The notes beneath the pieces are model-generated. The model did no database searches, was not told the origin of the DNA, and worked only from the letters and a program-made list of their open reading frames with translations. Shown one piece after another: positions 1-10,822 of a stretch of 64,000 nucleotides of DNA. Positions within the stretch are counted from its first letter, which is position 1; each line of letters starts with the position of its first letter. The translations under genes and the position numbers were made by a program. Source of the stretch: Eurosta solidaginis (taxonomy: Eukaryota; Arthropoda; Insecta; Diptera; Tephritidae); assembly GCF_040869045.1 (NCBI RefSeq), contig NC_090319.1, forward strand, positions 383,051,601 to 383,115,600. The letters are read 5' to 3'.

Positions 1-504
1 ACCAAAAAATTCGTGTGTGTGATTGTTCGGTTTCAACTGTGCGAGCAAATTACTTTTGAGTGAGATATGATGCGACACATACGTATATACACATAGCATT
101 CGCTGCGTTATTTAACTTCGGCCGTAGGTTTATAGGTATGTATGTGTTTTCATATCAGCTTGACATACATATGTATGTTCATACACAAATAATAATAAAT
201 GTTTAAGAATGCATACATCTCTCGAAAAATACTCTTTCGTTAAAAATATTGAACATTTCCTTAAAATTCTTAAACAAAAGTTTTATTTTTTGGTATTTTT
301 GCATGTATCACTACGTAGTATAAAACAGAGTCGCTTTTTCTATCCCTATGTCCCTTTGAATGCTCAAACCTTTAAAACTATGCAACGGATTTTGATGCGC
401 TTTTTTTTTTAGTAGATAGAGTGATTGAAGAGGTAGGTTTATATGTATAATAACACTCATTAAATAGTGGAGAAATGCTGTTATTTTTGAAGTTGCTGAT
501 GTGT
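1..504. other. AT-rich sequence, nothing recognised
   Basis: No coding region, RNA gene or known repeat end can be supported here. Short open frames exist, but they are low-complexity and have no splice signals or family resemblance. Confidence 0.5.
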
Positions 505-1235
505 TGTATATATATAAAAGAAAGTGGTGTTAGTTACACTATTTATAACTCAAGAACGGATGAACAGATTTGGCTGAAAATTGGTGGAGGGGTAGACATA
601 GGATACTTTTTATCCCCTTCTGGCTAGTGTCTTGAGATCAAAACGCGGACTTGGGTAATCCTGGGATATGTTTGTCCAATATGGGTATCAAAAGGAAGCT
701 GTTTATGAGTACTTTGATACGGGGTATTTTTCGTACCCGTGGGTGACTAGGGTCTCGATATATAGGCCAAAACGTGGACGCGGGTACCCCTAGAATGTGT
801 TTATAGAATATGGATAACAAATGAAAGCTGTTGATGAGTGCATTAGTACAGGGTAGTTTTCATACCTATTGGTGACTAGGCTCGAGATTGAGGCCAAAAC
901 GTGGACCCGGGTACTCCTAGAAAGTGGTAATACAATATTTATAACAAATGAAAGTTTTTGATGAGTGCTTTAGTACATGATAATTTTCATACCTATGTAT
1001 TTGTGACTAGGGTCTCGAGATATAGGCCAAAACGTGGATCAGGCTAACACTAGGATGTGTTTTTACATTATGGGTATCAAATTGAAGCTGTTGATGTGTG
1101 CTTTAGTACAGAGTAATCTTTATACCCCTGAGTGACTAGGGTCTCGAGATATAGGCCAAAACCTGGACTCGGATACCCCTAGAATGTGTCTGTAATATGG
1201 ATATCAAATGAAAGCTGTTGCTGAGAGCTTTAAAT
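505..1235 (+). mobile_element. Helitron-like 5' end with a 128-bp tandem repeat
   Basis: The left part (about 505-605) has a TA-rich start followed by a 'TAACTCAAGAACGGATGAAC' segment. The same kind of segment, 'CGCAAGAACGGCTG', occurs just inside the two Helitrons at 29.1 kb and 36.2 kb. Downstream lie about 4.5 units of a tandem repeat. The landmark '(G)GGTATCAAATGAAAG' or its variants recurs near 680, 808, 936, 1069 and 1197, a spacing of about 128 bp. Other unit landmarks are 'GACTAGGGTCTCGAGATATAGGCC' (in parts) and 'CCTAGAATGTGT'. The unit is clearly related to the 130-bp repeat of the TACTCAGTTGAG family, read on the opposite strand. No CTAG-type 3' end was found, so the copy is probably truncated. 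Helitron assignment is an inference from the 5' similarity. Confidence 0.55.
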
Positions 1236-1429
1236 TAATCTTCATTGTGATATTCGATTTAGTCGCATCAACCTGGCAAAACTGATAAATATGCATGCGA
1301 AGCCGAAATAAAGACATGAATTAATAATACCTGCATACCTATTCACATACGTCCTATTCGATTTGCCTGAAATTTGGTATATAAATTTGCCTATATTAGT
1401 ATTTACGATCATTTTTTTCCGGGAAGTAG

Positions 1430-1700
1430 ACCAGAGATGGGCTGGGACTGGGATTAAGACTAGGACTAGGAGTGAGACTCGGAGTGGAACTGGAACAAAA
1501 TACATACCACCCTCTGGGATTGGCAATAAGGGATGAAGAAGAATGGGAAAAACTTCAGAGAAGAGAAAAACGGGAAGGAGACTGACAAAGAGATAGAGTG
1601 AGACGAAGATAGAGATAGATGAAGCGAAAAAGACGGAGGGAGGAGAGAATAAAACGGTTAAGAAAAAGTGAAGAGGGGGGAGGGCAGGGCTAGACGGAAA
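1430..1700. repeat. Purine-rich low-complexity tract
   Basis: The plus strand is almost entirely A and G from about 1500 to 1690. It is preceded at 1436-1495 by a degenerate GGGACT/GGACTA hexamer series. The strong strand asymmetry leaves a long open frame on the minus strand that is low-complexity (Leu/Phe/Ser/Pro-rich) and not a credible gene. Confidence 0.7.
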
Positions 1701-1740
1701 AAGCTTATTAAAATGTATGCAGATAGACCAAATTGAGAGC

Positions 1741-2220
1741 AGAACAACGTCTGACGGGTCTGTTAGTATAGGTATATGACCAAAAAAAAACTTCAATAAT
1801 TTTCTCAACTTTTGGTTCAGGGCCTACTATCAACTCTTTGCAACCTTTTTTATAGCAACTAAATCTAAGCGTCACTTTGATGCCTTGGCCAACCATTAAC
1901 TCTGTATGACCTCTAAGATTCGTCGAGTTTTCACGAATTTTACACACATTTTTAAAACAAAATTGAAAGCTTCTGGGTTAAACCTTGACATATATTTTTA
2001 TTGAGAAATAGTAAAAATTATTTTAGTGAAGCCAAAATTGGAAAAAATACCTACATGTACACATATGCTCGTTAGGGTATGTCGATATGAAACCCGGTTA
2101 CTAAAAGTATCATAACTTTTTTAAATTAGGTTTTACGAAAAAATGTCATTTAACAATAAATTATGGAAAAAGAACACAGAATACGAGAATGTACATTTAA
2201 AGTCCTAAGTCCCAAATTTT
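1741..2220. other. Unannotated AT-rich stretch
   Basis: I see no repeat ends, RNA genes or coding signal here. It precedes a possible exon at 2230-2441. Confidence 0.4.
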
Positions 2221-2229
2221 CAATTTCAG

Positions 2230-2441
2230 TCCACTGTGCGTCGCTTTAGTGTCACTGATACCAACATAACTCACGATGATTTCCTTTTATATCCTTCATT
2301 GGATTCTCTATACAATTTGCCAAATACTACAATTTTCCACGCTAACGAATTGGTTTTTGCTTTAATGTTCGCATGCATGATCGAGTGTGCGAGTGTACGT
2401 GTATGTTGTCAAGGATTTCGTACAAGAAAATCAAATTAACG
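2230..2441 (+). CDS. Possible exon of an unidentified gene
   Basis: A pyrimidine-rich stretch ending in AATTTCAG (about 2220-2229) looks like a splice acceptor. It is followed by an open frame of about 70 codons that reads as mixed, protein-like sequence (for example RRFSVTDTNITHDDFLLY) and not as low-complexity translation. The frame ends in TAA just before ACG|GTGAGA, which resembles a splice donor at about 2442. I do not recognise the product. It could be a terminal or untranslated exon, a retroelement relic or chance. No neighbouring exon was found with confidence on either side, so this is a weak call. Confidence 0.22.
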
Positions 2442-2805
2442 GTGAGAAATTAGCTACGAATTGAATTTGTTATCCTACTTTCAGCAGCAACAGAGGTTTT
2501 CATAACTCTAGTCCTTAACACATGCACCATTACAGTAATAAGCATTCACCTAGCACGCGCTCGAAAGCTTCTCAAACAGTTTATCATGAGTTAGCTTAAA
2601 GTATATGGATTTCCGTTAGCTGCAACAGAACATGCGTATCGAGCCTACCCAATAAATGCGTGGCTTGCTTTCACAGACCTTCTTATTATCTTGGATATTG
2701 GTCCATCAGTCACCTATCAGGCACCACAGACATCTTTGGAAACCATTAATCTTATCATTTTACCATTTACCCGAAGAAAATCCATCATTCACCATCGATA
2801 ACAGT

Positions 2806-3090
2806 CACCATGGTGTGACCGTGATCCGCCTAGCACATCGAAGGTTCTTGGTTTAAGTGCAGAGCAAGGCAACATCAAATATTTATAAACAAGTTTTTTT
2901 CAATTAGAATAACGTTTTTCTAGGCGGAGTCCGCCTCGGAAGTTATTTGGAAACACTGCCACGAAAGGCTTATCAGAGAAAATTCATTTGTCTTGTAGCT
3001 GCCGATCGGAGTCGGCATATAACATGTAGGTCCAGTCCCATCAATGTGTAAGAAAAATTAAAAATGTGGGACGAGTTACAAATATGTCAT
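2806..3090 (+). mobile_element. tRNA-derived SINE, full-length but diverged
   Basis: The head reads CACCATGGTGTGACCGTGAT with an A-box-like TGGTGTGACCG. A B-box-like segment, TTGGTTTAAGTGC, lies about 40 bp further on. The body then follows the order seen, on the other strand, in the copy at 17738-18050: a GCAACATCAAA segment, an oligo-T/CAATTAGAA segment, a CGGAGTCCGCCTCGG segment, then 'CGGAGTCGGCATATAACATG' and a TAGGTCC..GTCCC..CAAT segment. The shared order shows these are copies of one SINE. SINEs are transcribed by RNA polymerase III and mobilised by LINE machinery in trans. The diverged B box suggests a dead copy. Confidence 0.72.
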
Positions 3091-3114
3091 CAACTTTATG
3101 GTGTAGTTTTATCG

Positions 3115-3495
3115 GTATCTGTTTCATAATAAATACGTGAGCCGTCGATAACATTCCGTAAAGAAAGTAGCAACACTCCCACAGCGAATCGATAACATTC
3201 TGATAAAACATGGATAACTCTTCAATAACAAATTCATTAATTTTCTATGAATAATCGGTAATTTTTCGATGATAAATTGATAGTTTTTCCATAGCAAATC
3301 GCTAACTTAAAAAAAAGATGATTTTTCGATACCAAATGGATAATTTTTCAATAAAAAATTGATAAACCGCCGATAACAAATCGATAACTTTTCGATAACA
3401 AATATGTAATTTTATAAAACTATCGATAATTTTTCGATGAGTATCCGATATCTTTTCGATAACAAATCAATACCTTGTCGATAACACACCTATAG
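3115..3495. repeat. Degenerate ATCGATAA / CGATAACAAAT repeat
   Basis: The words TCGATAACAAAT, AATCGATAAC and TTTTTCGATAA recur roughly every 20-25 bases, with many variants. One instance, ACTATCGATAAT near 3419, contains TATCGATA, the consensus site for the insect factor DREF; this is probably coincidental. A second patch of the same repeat lies at 27956-28095. Confidence 0.6.
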
Positions 3496-5095
3496 GAAAT
3501 TCTTTCCTTCTTTTCCATTCCTTTCCCTTCTTTGCCTTTCCGGATTACGCATCAAAAATGAAAATAACATTTTTGGAATAAGAAATTTTTCCGAGTGTAT
3601 AAATGCCGAAAAAGTTTTTAAATAATTTAAATCGTTTGAAATTTGTGTTTAAATCAACACTTGAAAAAATTGACTTAAGTACTTTTATAGTTAATAAAAT
3701 TTTCTTTAGTTGAGTTACTCATACGCCATGGTGTCGGCATATATCACAAGAATACCAAGTGCATATGAATATCGCACCAACATACAAAGTTACTATATGA
3801 AATGAGTTGTAACAAAACTGTCCACTTCGGTATAGCTTTTATGTGCACTAATTGTGAATTATAGAGATTAAACAACATTAGAGTTTATTGCTGATTGCTA
3901 ACTGCACTGTCGCTGCAATGGAGGCAACAAATTTTATGGAATAACTGCGAGATGAGCAAATGCTGCGTGACTTTGCTTGCATCGTTCTCTATGCGTATGT
4001 ATGTGTGTATGCTTGTGAATGATATGAAAAGCTAAAACTTGATGGCAATTGCAAAGTTACTCACATAATAAAAGAAATGTAACAAATAATTTGATTGCAT
4101 GGATGAAAAGTGACAAATTTACAAATTTTAGAAAAAAAACAAAAAAAGCCAAGACCCAAAAACGATGGGCTTTTGGTGTCTTGTAACGAGTCTGTTGTTG
4201 TTTTTTTAATATATTGTAGAGCCATATAAATCCAAACACAAAAATTAACTCAATTCTCGTATACGTTTATGTTATTTATTTTCAATTCATTGACATTTGC
4301 TGCAGCGTTTCCTTAATGCATTTATGAAGCTACTTGGATATTAAGATCTCTTTGTCGCTTAGCTTTGCCCGAGATACTTTGTAAGCAATGTTGTAGTACA
4401 GCAGTGACCGTAATAACTAAGTTTAAACGAAGATGTGTGTGTTGTTGAATTGCTTGCGAAAGTTATGAAGCTTAGAGGAAATGGACTTTGCTCAATGTCC
4501 TGATTTTGTTTTCAACTCCAACAGCAAAGGGATGAGCCACTTACTTTGGTCATAGAAATGAGCAAGTTTTTCAGTTATCGCCGTTCGAAGTACAAGTAAA
4601 ATGTATGAATGTTTACTTTCTTTTTGTGCACTTTTTCACAGATCGACTTTCTTTTATATTGCAATATCGTTAATGTAATTTGTTCATGTTTCGTTATTCT
4701 ATTTGTATACTAGCAAAGGGCTATTTAATTGGAAGAGATAAAACTTTAAACACAAATCTAAGTACAGTGAAACGACGCTCTTCGGATCATTTTTAATAAA
4801 GAACACTGGATCTTACAGGAAACCGAATAGCAGCAATGTCAGCCCTATATTTAAGAGAGTTTTGCAATTGGAGTACTAAAACAATAAAACATTCAAGCGT
4901 GCTGGACGGTTAATGATTTCTTCTTCGTGCATAGAGCATTGAGCGACTGCAACATTTGCGGACAGCATTTTATGGTAAACATTTGCAGCAGGGATCAACC
5001 CAATTATCCCCCGCACCGGCGCTTCGATTTTTTGGTTCCATGTTAAATTGACTACTTGATCATTGTAGTCCCTTTCAGGCAGAAATCTCCTGGCA
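3496..5095. other. No gene or repeat recognised
   Basis: About 1.6 kb of AT-rich sequence with short poly-A and poly-T runs. I found no coding frame with conserved character, no splice-paired exons and no repeat ends. Confidence 0.4.
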
Positions 5096-5099
5096 GACA

Positions 5100-5232
5100 T
5101 GGTTTGAATGGAAAGACGCAATTGAAAAAACTTGTTTCTAAGTTTTTGATGTTGCTTTGCTCGCGATTTGAGAACAGGATCTTTGGTGTCGTAGGTGAAG
5201 CACGCTATCACCACACCAAGGCGACCATGGTA
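5100..5232 (-). mobile_element. 5' fragment of the tRNA-derived SINE
   Basis: Read on the minus strand, 5226-5194 matches the SINE head (CCTTGGTGTGGTGATAGCGTG), and 5181-5159 matches the B-box region of the copy at 17738-18050 in diverged form (GATCCTGTTCTCAAATC). The body continues to about 5115 with the GCAACATCAAA and AATTG segments. The 3' half is missing or too diverged to see. Interpretation: a dead, truncated SINE. Confidence 0.65.
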
Positions 5233-5329
5233 AAAACCCGATAAATCAACAAAAAAAAAAAAAAGGTCACTCATTGATAATATTTGGTATCGATACAAAC
5301 ATTATAACATTTCGTTAACAAACTGATAA

Positions 5330-5778
5330 CTAAGCGGAACTTGCAGAGTATATTAATTTTGTTCCCATAACGGTAAAGAAATTCATTTAGCCATGTCTGT
5401 CCGTCCGTCTGTCCATAAACACGATAACTTGAGTAAATTTTGAGGTATCTTAATGAAATTGTATATGTAAGTTCTTGGGCACTCATCTCAGATCGCCATT
5501 TAAAATGAACGAAATCGGACTGCAACCACGCCCACTTTTTCGATATCGAAAATTTCGAAAAACCGAAAAACCGAAATTCCTTACCAAAGACGGGTAAAGC
5601 GATGAAACTTGGTAGGTGAGTTGACCTTATGACGCAGAATAAAAAAATACAATTTTGTACAATGGGCTAGGCACCGCCAACCTTTAAAAGAAAGTAATTT
5701 AAAAGTTGTGCAAGCTGTAATTTGGCAGCTGAGTATGTAATGTTCGGTTACACCAGAACTTGGCCCTCCTTACTTGTT
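5330..5778 (+). mobile_element. TACTCAGTTGAG-family element, short copy
   Basis: It shares with the copies at 13.6, 20.9 and 54.4 kb the left segment GCAGAGTATATTAA, the CCGTCCGTCTGTCC run, the AACACGATAACTTGAGTAAA segment and the CACGCCCACTTTTTCGATAT segment. The right end reads GAGTATGTAATGTTCGGTTA followed by CTTACTTGTT. The internal 130-bp repeat block is deleted. It has no coding capacity. Confidence 0.78.
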
Positions 5779-7060
5779 TCGTTTCCCTTCCTTGCCTTGC
5801 CTTGGCTACGCAAACGTGTGGATAACCGTAAGCATGGTTGATATGTGGACGTTAATTAATGATTGATAAATCATTATCGAAATTATTATTATACTGTTAT
5901 TTTTCTTCCTCCTCTTATGTTTCATCTTCTTAACATTTACTTCTTTTCCTATGTCGTTTCGTAATCTTCTTAATACATATACCACCAATTTGTTTTTCTC
6001 TTTTCGTTAATTTCCGTTAATTGATTTGCGGTCTGATTACGCTCATATCAACTTTACCACGTACATTATGTTACACCATAGTGACTACACTTACACTTGC
6101 ATACGGGATTGCTACATACCGTGAGCTGACGGTAAATTTCGTTTTAGCCGTAAGCTCAATCGGTGCCACATATATATAAACCTTGCTTCGCATCTCTGCA
6201 AACACTTAGAATATTGGCACAGGCTCTTTAAACTAATCTCAAATCAAACACCCTTTTCTCACCCAATTATATACTTCGAACTCAACTGCATTAGACCGCA
6301 GGTGGCATAAATGAAGTGGCTTATCTGCAACACGTTTATACTGCACATTTATGACTTTGATGCTGGAAGTTAGTCAGTGTCAGGTTGTTAAATATTATTT
6401 TGCTTGTTTGTTGACTTTACACTAAAAGAGTGGAAGAAACTTGCAATTTGTTGATAAGCGTAAGCAAACATTTCATTTTGCGAATTTCCGAGAGTGACAA
6501 TTTAATACCCGGTAACGAAGTGGTAAGCACGAACATAACCTTTTGCTTTGTACAAAATATAAAGCAACATAAATAACTGAAATCAATAAAAAAATTTAAA
6601 AGAATTTACAAAGGCAAATTAAACAAAAAGACGAGAAACCTCAAATAGATTGTATAAAAGGCTTTATTCAGTCATTTTATTATTTGTTTCTAACATATGG
6701 ACATATATATATGTACATATACTCGGTTGTTAGTATTGTTTGCGCTCTTCTGACCCGAACGCTAATTAAATTCCCTCTTTAATGCATTCGAAAAAGTTTT
6801 TCACTTAACTGAAACGTTTTTATGTTTACTTCTCAATTTCTAAGTTCACTTTCCATTTTCAGCTTTGCATCAATTTTTTTAGTCTGTTGTTGTGACTGCT
6901 TTTTTGTTGCTCGCTAACACATTTTCGTACTTTCGCAAAGTAGTTAAAGTTTTTGGCAACATTTTTGGTGTCTGTTTAGTGCTTTTGTTTGCTAAAGTGG
7001 AATTAAAACTTCTATTGTCGTTTTTGGTTGAACTCGCTTTAATGTTAGCTGTATATATAT
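5779..7060. other. No gene or repeat recognised
   Basis: AT-rich, single-copy-looking sequence. A TATATATATGTACATATA run lies near 6703-6722. No convincing coding frame or RNA gene was found. Confidence 0.4.
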
Positions 7061-8570
7061 ATACTAGGGTGACTCACACAGTATCTAAGGGGCTTGCATC
7101 TACACCGTTCCGTTTCATAAGAGAGCAGTGATATGTCGTTAACCAAGAACTGCCAGCTTGGTGGATGCTACACATACTATGCCTATTGGAGGAGTTGTAT
7201 AAAGTAGGTATTTTCGACTGTATTTGAAAGAAACCGTTCCGAAGCGGTACGATCGCGTTACCACTGCAACGGACGATACTAGAGCGTACGATTATTTTTT
7301 AAACTAGACCGCTGACCACCCGACTAAGATGAATAGCTGTCAAGTTTATATAGAAGGTATGATCGAGGAAGGGATTATTTGGCGTTGCATGCCGGTAAAA
7401 ACTAGAACTGGTGAGCGAAGTCGCTGTGATAAAATCTCGATTCCTCCACGAGGATAAGGAGAATGTGGTTCTAGGTGGAAAAAAGAGGCTGCGATCAATT
7501 GAAAATTGTAGCGGGAGGGATATGGAAGAGGGAGGGAAAACTTTTCAGTCGCATGAACACGAGGCGAGCTGTTGACAGTGAGAAATCTTACACCCCTAAA
7601 TCTGTAAGGCAGAGAGGAGGAGGGACTCACAACACCATAGAACCATTTACTTAAAAAGCTGCCAAATAGAAAAAGAAGCAACAAAGTGGTGGTATACCAA
7701 AACGTGGTAGTATACCAAAAGAAGACGAAGTACTTAATAAGATAAAGGGAGATAACGACAGAATTCGGCTTATCTGGAGGTGGTAAAGGAAGTCAACGCT
7801 GAGATCTCGATTGTCCATGATAAGATGAACAAATTGCCGAGGCAGTCCCTGATTGTGGAACTTCTAGATCGCAGAACCAACCCCAACCATTGAGATTTGT
7901 AGAAAAGAAGCAGCTTATTAGAGTCATTATAAGAATGATGCGGATGATACATATAAAACGCTACCGGACCATGAATTAAAAGAGTGTTATGGATGGTATC
8001 TATGAATCAAAGACCAAGATATGGATCCTGTATGTGCTGATGTCCGAGGATACAGTCTGCTTCGCATAACTTGACTGACAGTGGAGGGTCATTACTACAT
8101 CATCCAAATCAACAACGAGATGGAACATACGATTATTACAGAGCTCGGAGAAAATTGAGGTGCACGGGAAATATTTAACTGCTCTTCATGGAAAAAGCCT
8201 AAAGTACGATAAACATAACACGCTAGAGTCAGGTAAAAAGCAATATAGAAACCATGAGATTATCCATGTTGCAGAATGAGGTAGGGATGAAAACAGCAAA
8301 TATACTGGTGAGAGGCAAACAGCCAAATGATATTGAAAGTCCAGCAAATTAGCCTTCAACACATTCACCTTCTTCTCACTCTTCGAGAGGCTTTGTTCGA
8401 TGTGTCGCTGATCCAGCAGCCCTGATTTGGCAACATCAGTCAGGGTGGGAGATTCAGTTATAGTAAGAAAGCAGCTATACTCACGTGTCTCTCCCAAAAA
8501 CACTAAATGGTGGTGACAGAGGGACCAGACACTTATAACGGTATCCTGCAATATGCGGAAGCCCCACCAG
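7061..8570 (+). pseudogene. Unidentified, possibly decayed retroelement coding remnant
   Basis: Base composition is less AT-rich than its surroundings, and short plus-strand frames give protein-like runs broken by stops. Examples are EVVKEVNAEISIVHDKMNKL with a following RQSLIVELLDRR (about 7780-7885) and VEGHYYIIQINNEMEHTIIT (about 8082-8141). The changing frames, stops and lack of splice sites argue for a decayed mobile-element reading frame and not a host gene. I cannot name the family. A long minus-strand frame at 7346-7684 is probably its shadow. Confidence 0.25.
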
Positions 8571-9019
8571 AGGAGTTAAATAGGCTGGTAATAGAAGGCG
8601 AACGCAATGGGCATAGATGCAAATGATAAAGTCGTTTCTACCATATGTTTGGGCCGGTCGACATAAACGAGGAAAATACGGGTGTTAATTATTACAAAAT
8701 TTTCTTCTAAAGTAATATATTTCTGATTTGAAATGAACTGCCACCCTAATGCTCTGTGCTGTACTAAATATGCACACACATACAAAAAACGTATATACTT
8801 TAGCATTATACAGATTGCATTGAAAGTTTAGTCCCTAGACTTGGTGTCGATATCATTTCTAGTATTGAGTTAATTTTTCAAACTCTTTTATTTTTATGAC
8901 TGGAATAACTTTTGCTAAATGCTGAGAAGGAAGCAGATAATGAGCTAAAAGCCATTATGTAATTTTGATTAGTTTGTTCTACAATTTTTATCTGCACTGT
9001 TATCTATCTCATTAAAGTA

Positions 9020-9477
9020 TTGAATTTCTTAATGGCGTTAAGTAATAGGGCCTTGAAGCTTCACAAGTATTCTTGTTACATTCTTCTGGAACGTACAATT
9101 AACGGAGACTATGCTGATGATTGGTTTATCAAGAATTTGCTGGGCAAAAAGGATGCAAAACGGTTTCCAACGCTCTCGCTACTGGAGAAACGAGAAATCA
9201 CACTTATTGGTTTTCCAGCTTCCCAGGATATATTAGCAGGGAAACCCTTGACAATTCCCAAGTTTCAAGAAGGACAATAGAATATGTTGGCACATTAAAG
9301 CATGCCATAGGTAACCAATCACTTATTGCCAAAACTATGAAGCTAAGGCATAGCTATTCTTCCTGGGCCAACTGCTTTAAAGGTTTGGCTTTTCCGATAG
9401 GATTTCCACTTTCCATTGTTGTCATGGTAGCAGGCGAAATTATTTTTTTGGTGATCGTCTGTTTGCTTGCCGTTTAA
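9020..9477 (+). other. Two overlapping open frames, unidentified
   Basis: A frame of 86 codons (9020-9280) overlaps one of 118 codons in another phase (9121-9477). The first has a mixed, protein-like composition. The second ends in a hydrophobic stretch that could be a membrane segment (residues about 92-116). I recognise neither product. The overlap in two phases suggests a frameshifted relic or chance openness, not two genes. Confidence 0.2.
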
Positions 9478-9540
9478 CCCAAAAAGTTGCAGCGAATTTC
9501 TCCGAAAAATTTCGTACCAATAACAGCAAACGCGTTGCAT

Positions 9541-10620
9541 TTTCGATTAACTTCCTCTAATGATGTCCATATTGAGGTTCTTTATTTAAAATTCGCCTTT
9601 ACCTCAACCTTCTGGAGCTCAAACTCCTACACCTAACACACAAGACCTCTTTCTCTCGTTAAGGGTGAATCTTCGGCTAGGTGAATTTGGCTAGATTTCC
9701 GGTACTATCCCAACAGGAATAAAGCGATTCGAAGCAGAATTGACTACTTTGTAAAAGCCGGACATCAGTAACAATAGGGAAATCAGCGAAAGAACGCTAT
9801 GTAGATTTTGCACAGCTATATTATTTAGCTTTCTTGACCTTAATGAATGAGCTGCATTTCAAAGTAATGAAAACGCCTGGCCGTTCTATGTAAAGGGATG
9901 GTCGAACGTAAGAGTAAGCGTCGCTTGAAAGTCAATGGATATTATGAGTCCTGCGCTAACGATGGAGATGTCTGAATAGCTATTACAGTTTTCTGGCACT
10001 CTTGTGAGGCCTGCGCCATTCATTGAATAAATATCGTGTCGGTTATTTCTTTTTTTTTTTTAAATTGCTTATCGCCATGATCTTCCCAGTTGAAGGATTT
10101 CGAAGTATGATGCGAAAGAGGTCATCCCTATGATGGTCTTCATGGCAAGGCATTCAGTGTTGTCGGACTGACAGAAAGTTGCCGTTACTGCGCCTAGAAC
10201 ACCGATATTAAAGGCACCGTTTGAGGCATGAGCTGCACTAAGAATGTGGTGTAATTGTACATCTATTGTACATGGTATGAGGGGCTAGGAGTTGGTGACT
10301 CTGTTCTACCCACAAGGGTGGCTATGGAAAAAGAAGGGAGACGGGCGGGAGTTGGTGCTGATGCTCGGTATTGGTCATATACATACTAAAGAGGTTATAG
10401 TTATAGGAAACAGCTGTGTGAGCTGGAAAGACCGTTCAGTGCGTTTGATGACCAACGGGCTTACGAATCTTCTTAGTTTCGAGATTTATAAACTGATTTC
10501 GCCTTTTTGATAAATACTAAAAGTTTTCTGGAATGCAGCTTAATTTCTGCCTCGAGATCCGATAACTCCACCACTCCTATAAGTTGCAATTGGGACATCC
10601 TCGATTGCAGAATATGAACA
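9541..10620. other. No gene or repeat recognised
   Basis: No supported coding region. A poly-T run lies near 10049-10060. The short open frame at about 10292-10510 has no supporting signal. Confidence 0.35.
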
Positions 10621-10627
10621 CAACTTC

Positions 10628-10790
10628 ATTTTATATTTCTATTTCTATTTCCATTTCTATTTCTATTTCTATTTTCATTTATATTCCTATTTATATTTCT
10701 ATTTCTATTTCTATTTCTATTTATATTTCTATTTCTATTTCCATTTCTATTTTTATTTTTATTTCTATTTCTATATCAATCTCAATTTTA
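10628..10790. repeat. ATTTCT hexanucleotide microsatellite
   Basis: About 25 units of ATTTCT/ATTTCC/ATTTAT run almost without break. Because the unit is six bases, it leaves an open frame coding an Ile-Ser repeat, which is an artefact. The microsatellite directly abuts the left end of the mobile element at 10823. Confidence 0.92.
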
Positions 10791-10822
10791 ATTTCAAATT
10801 CAAAATAAATTTTAATTCAATA

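Noticed and set aside
1242..1808. 188-codon minus-strand open frame with hydrophobic stretches
   Set aside because: Produced by the purine-rich strand (pyrimidine-rich complement), giving Leu/Phe/Ser/Pro-rich low-complexity sequence that looks like membrane segments.
10584..10808. Open frame coding an Ile-Ser repeat
   Set aside because: Translation of the ATTTCT microsatellite.
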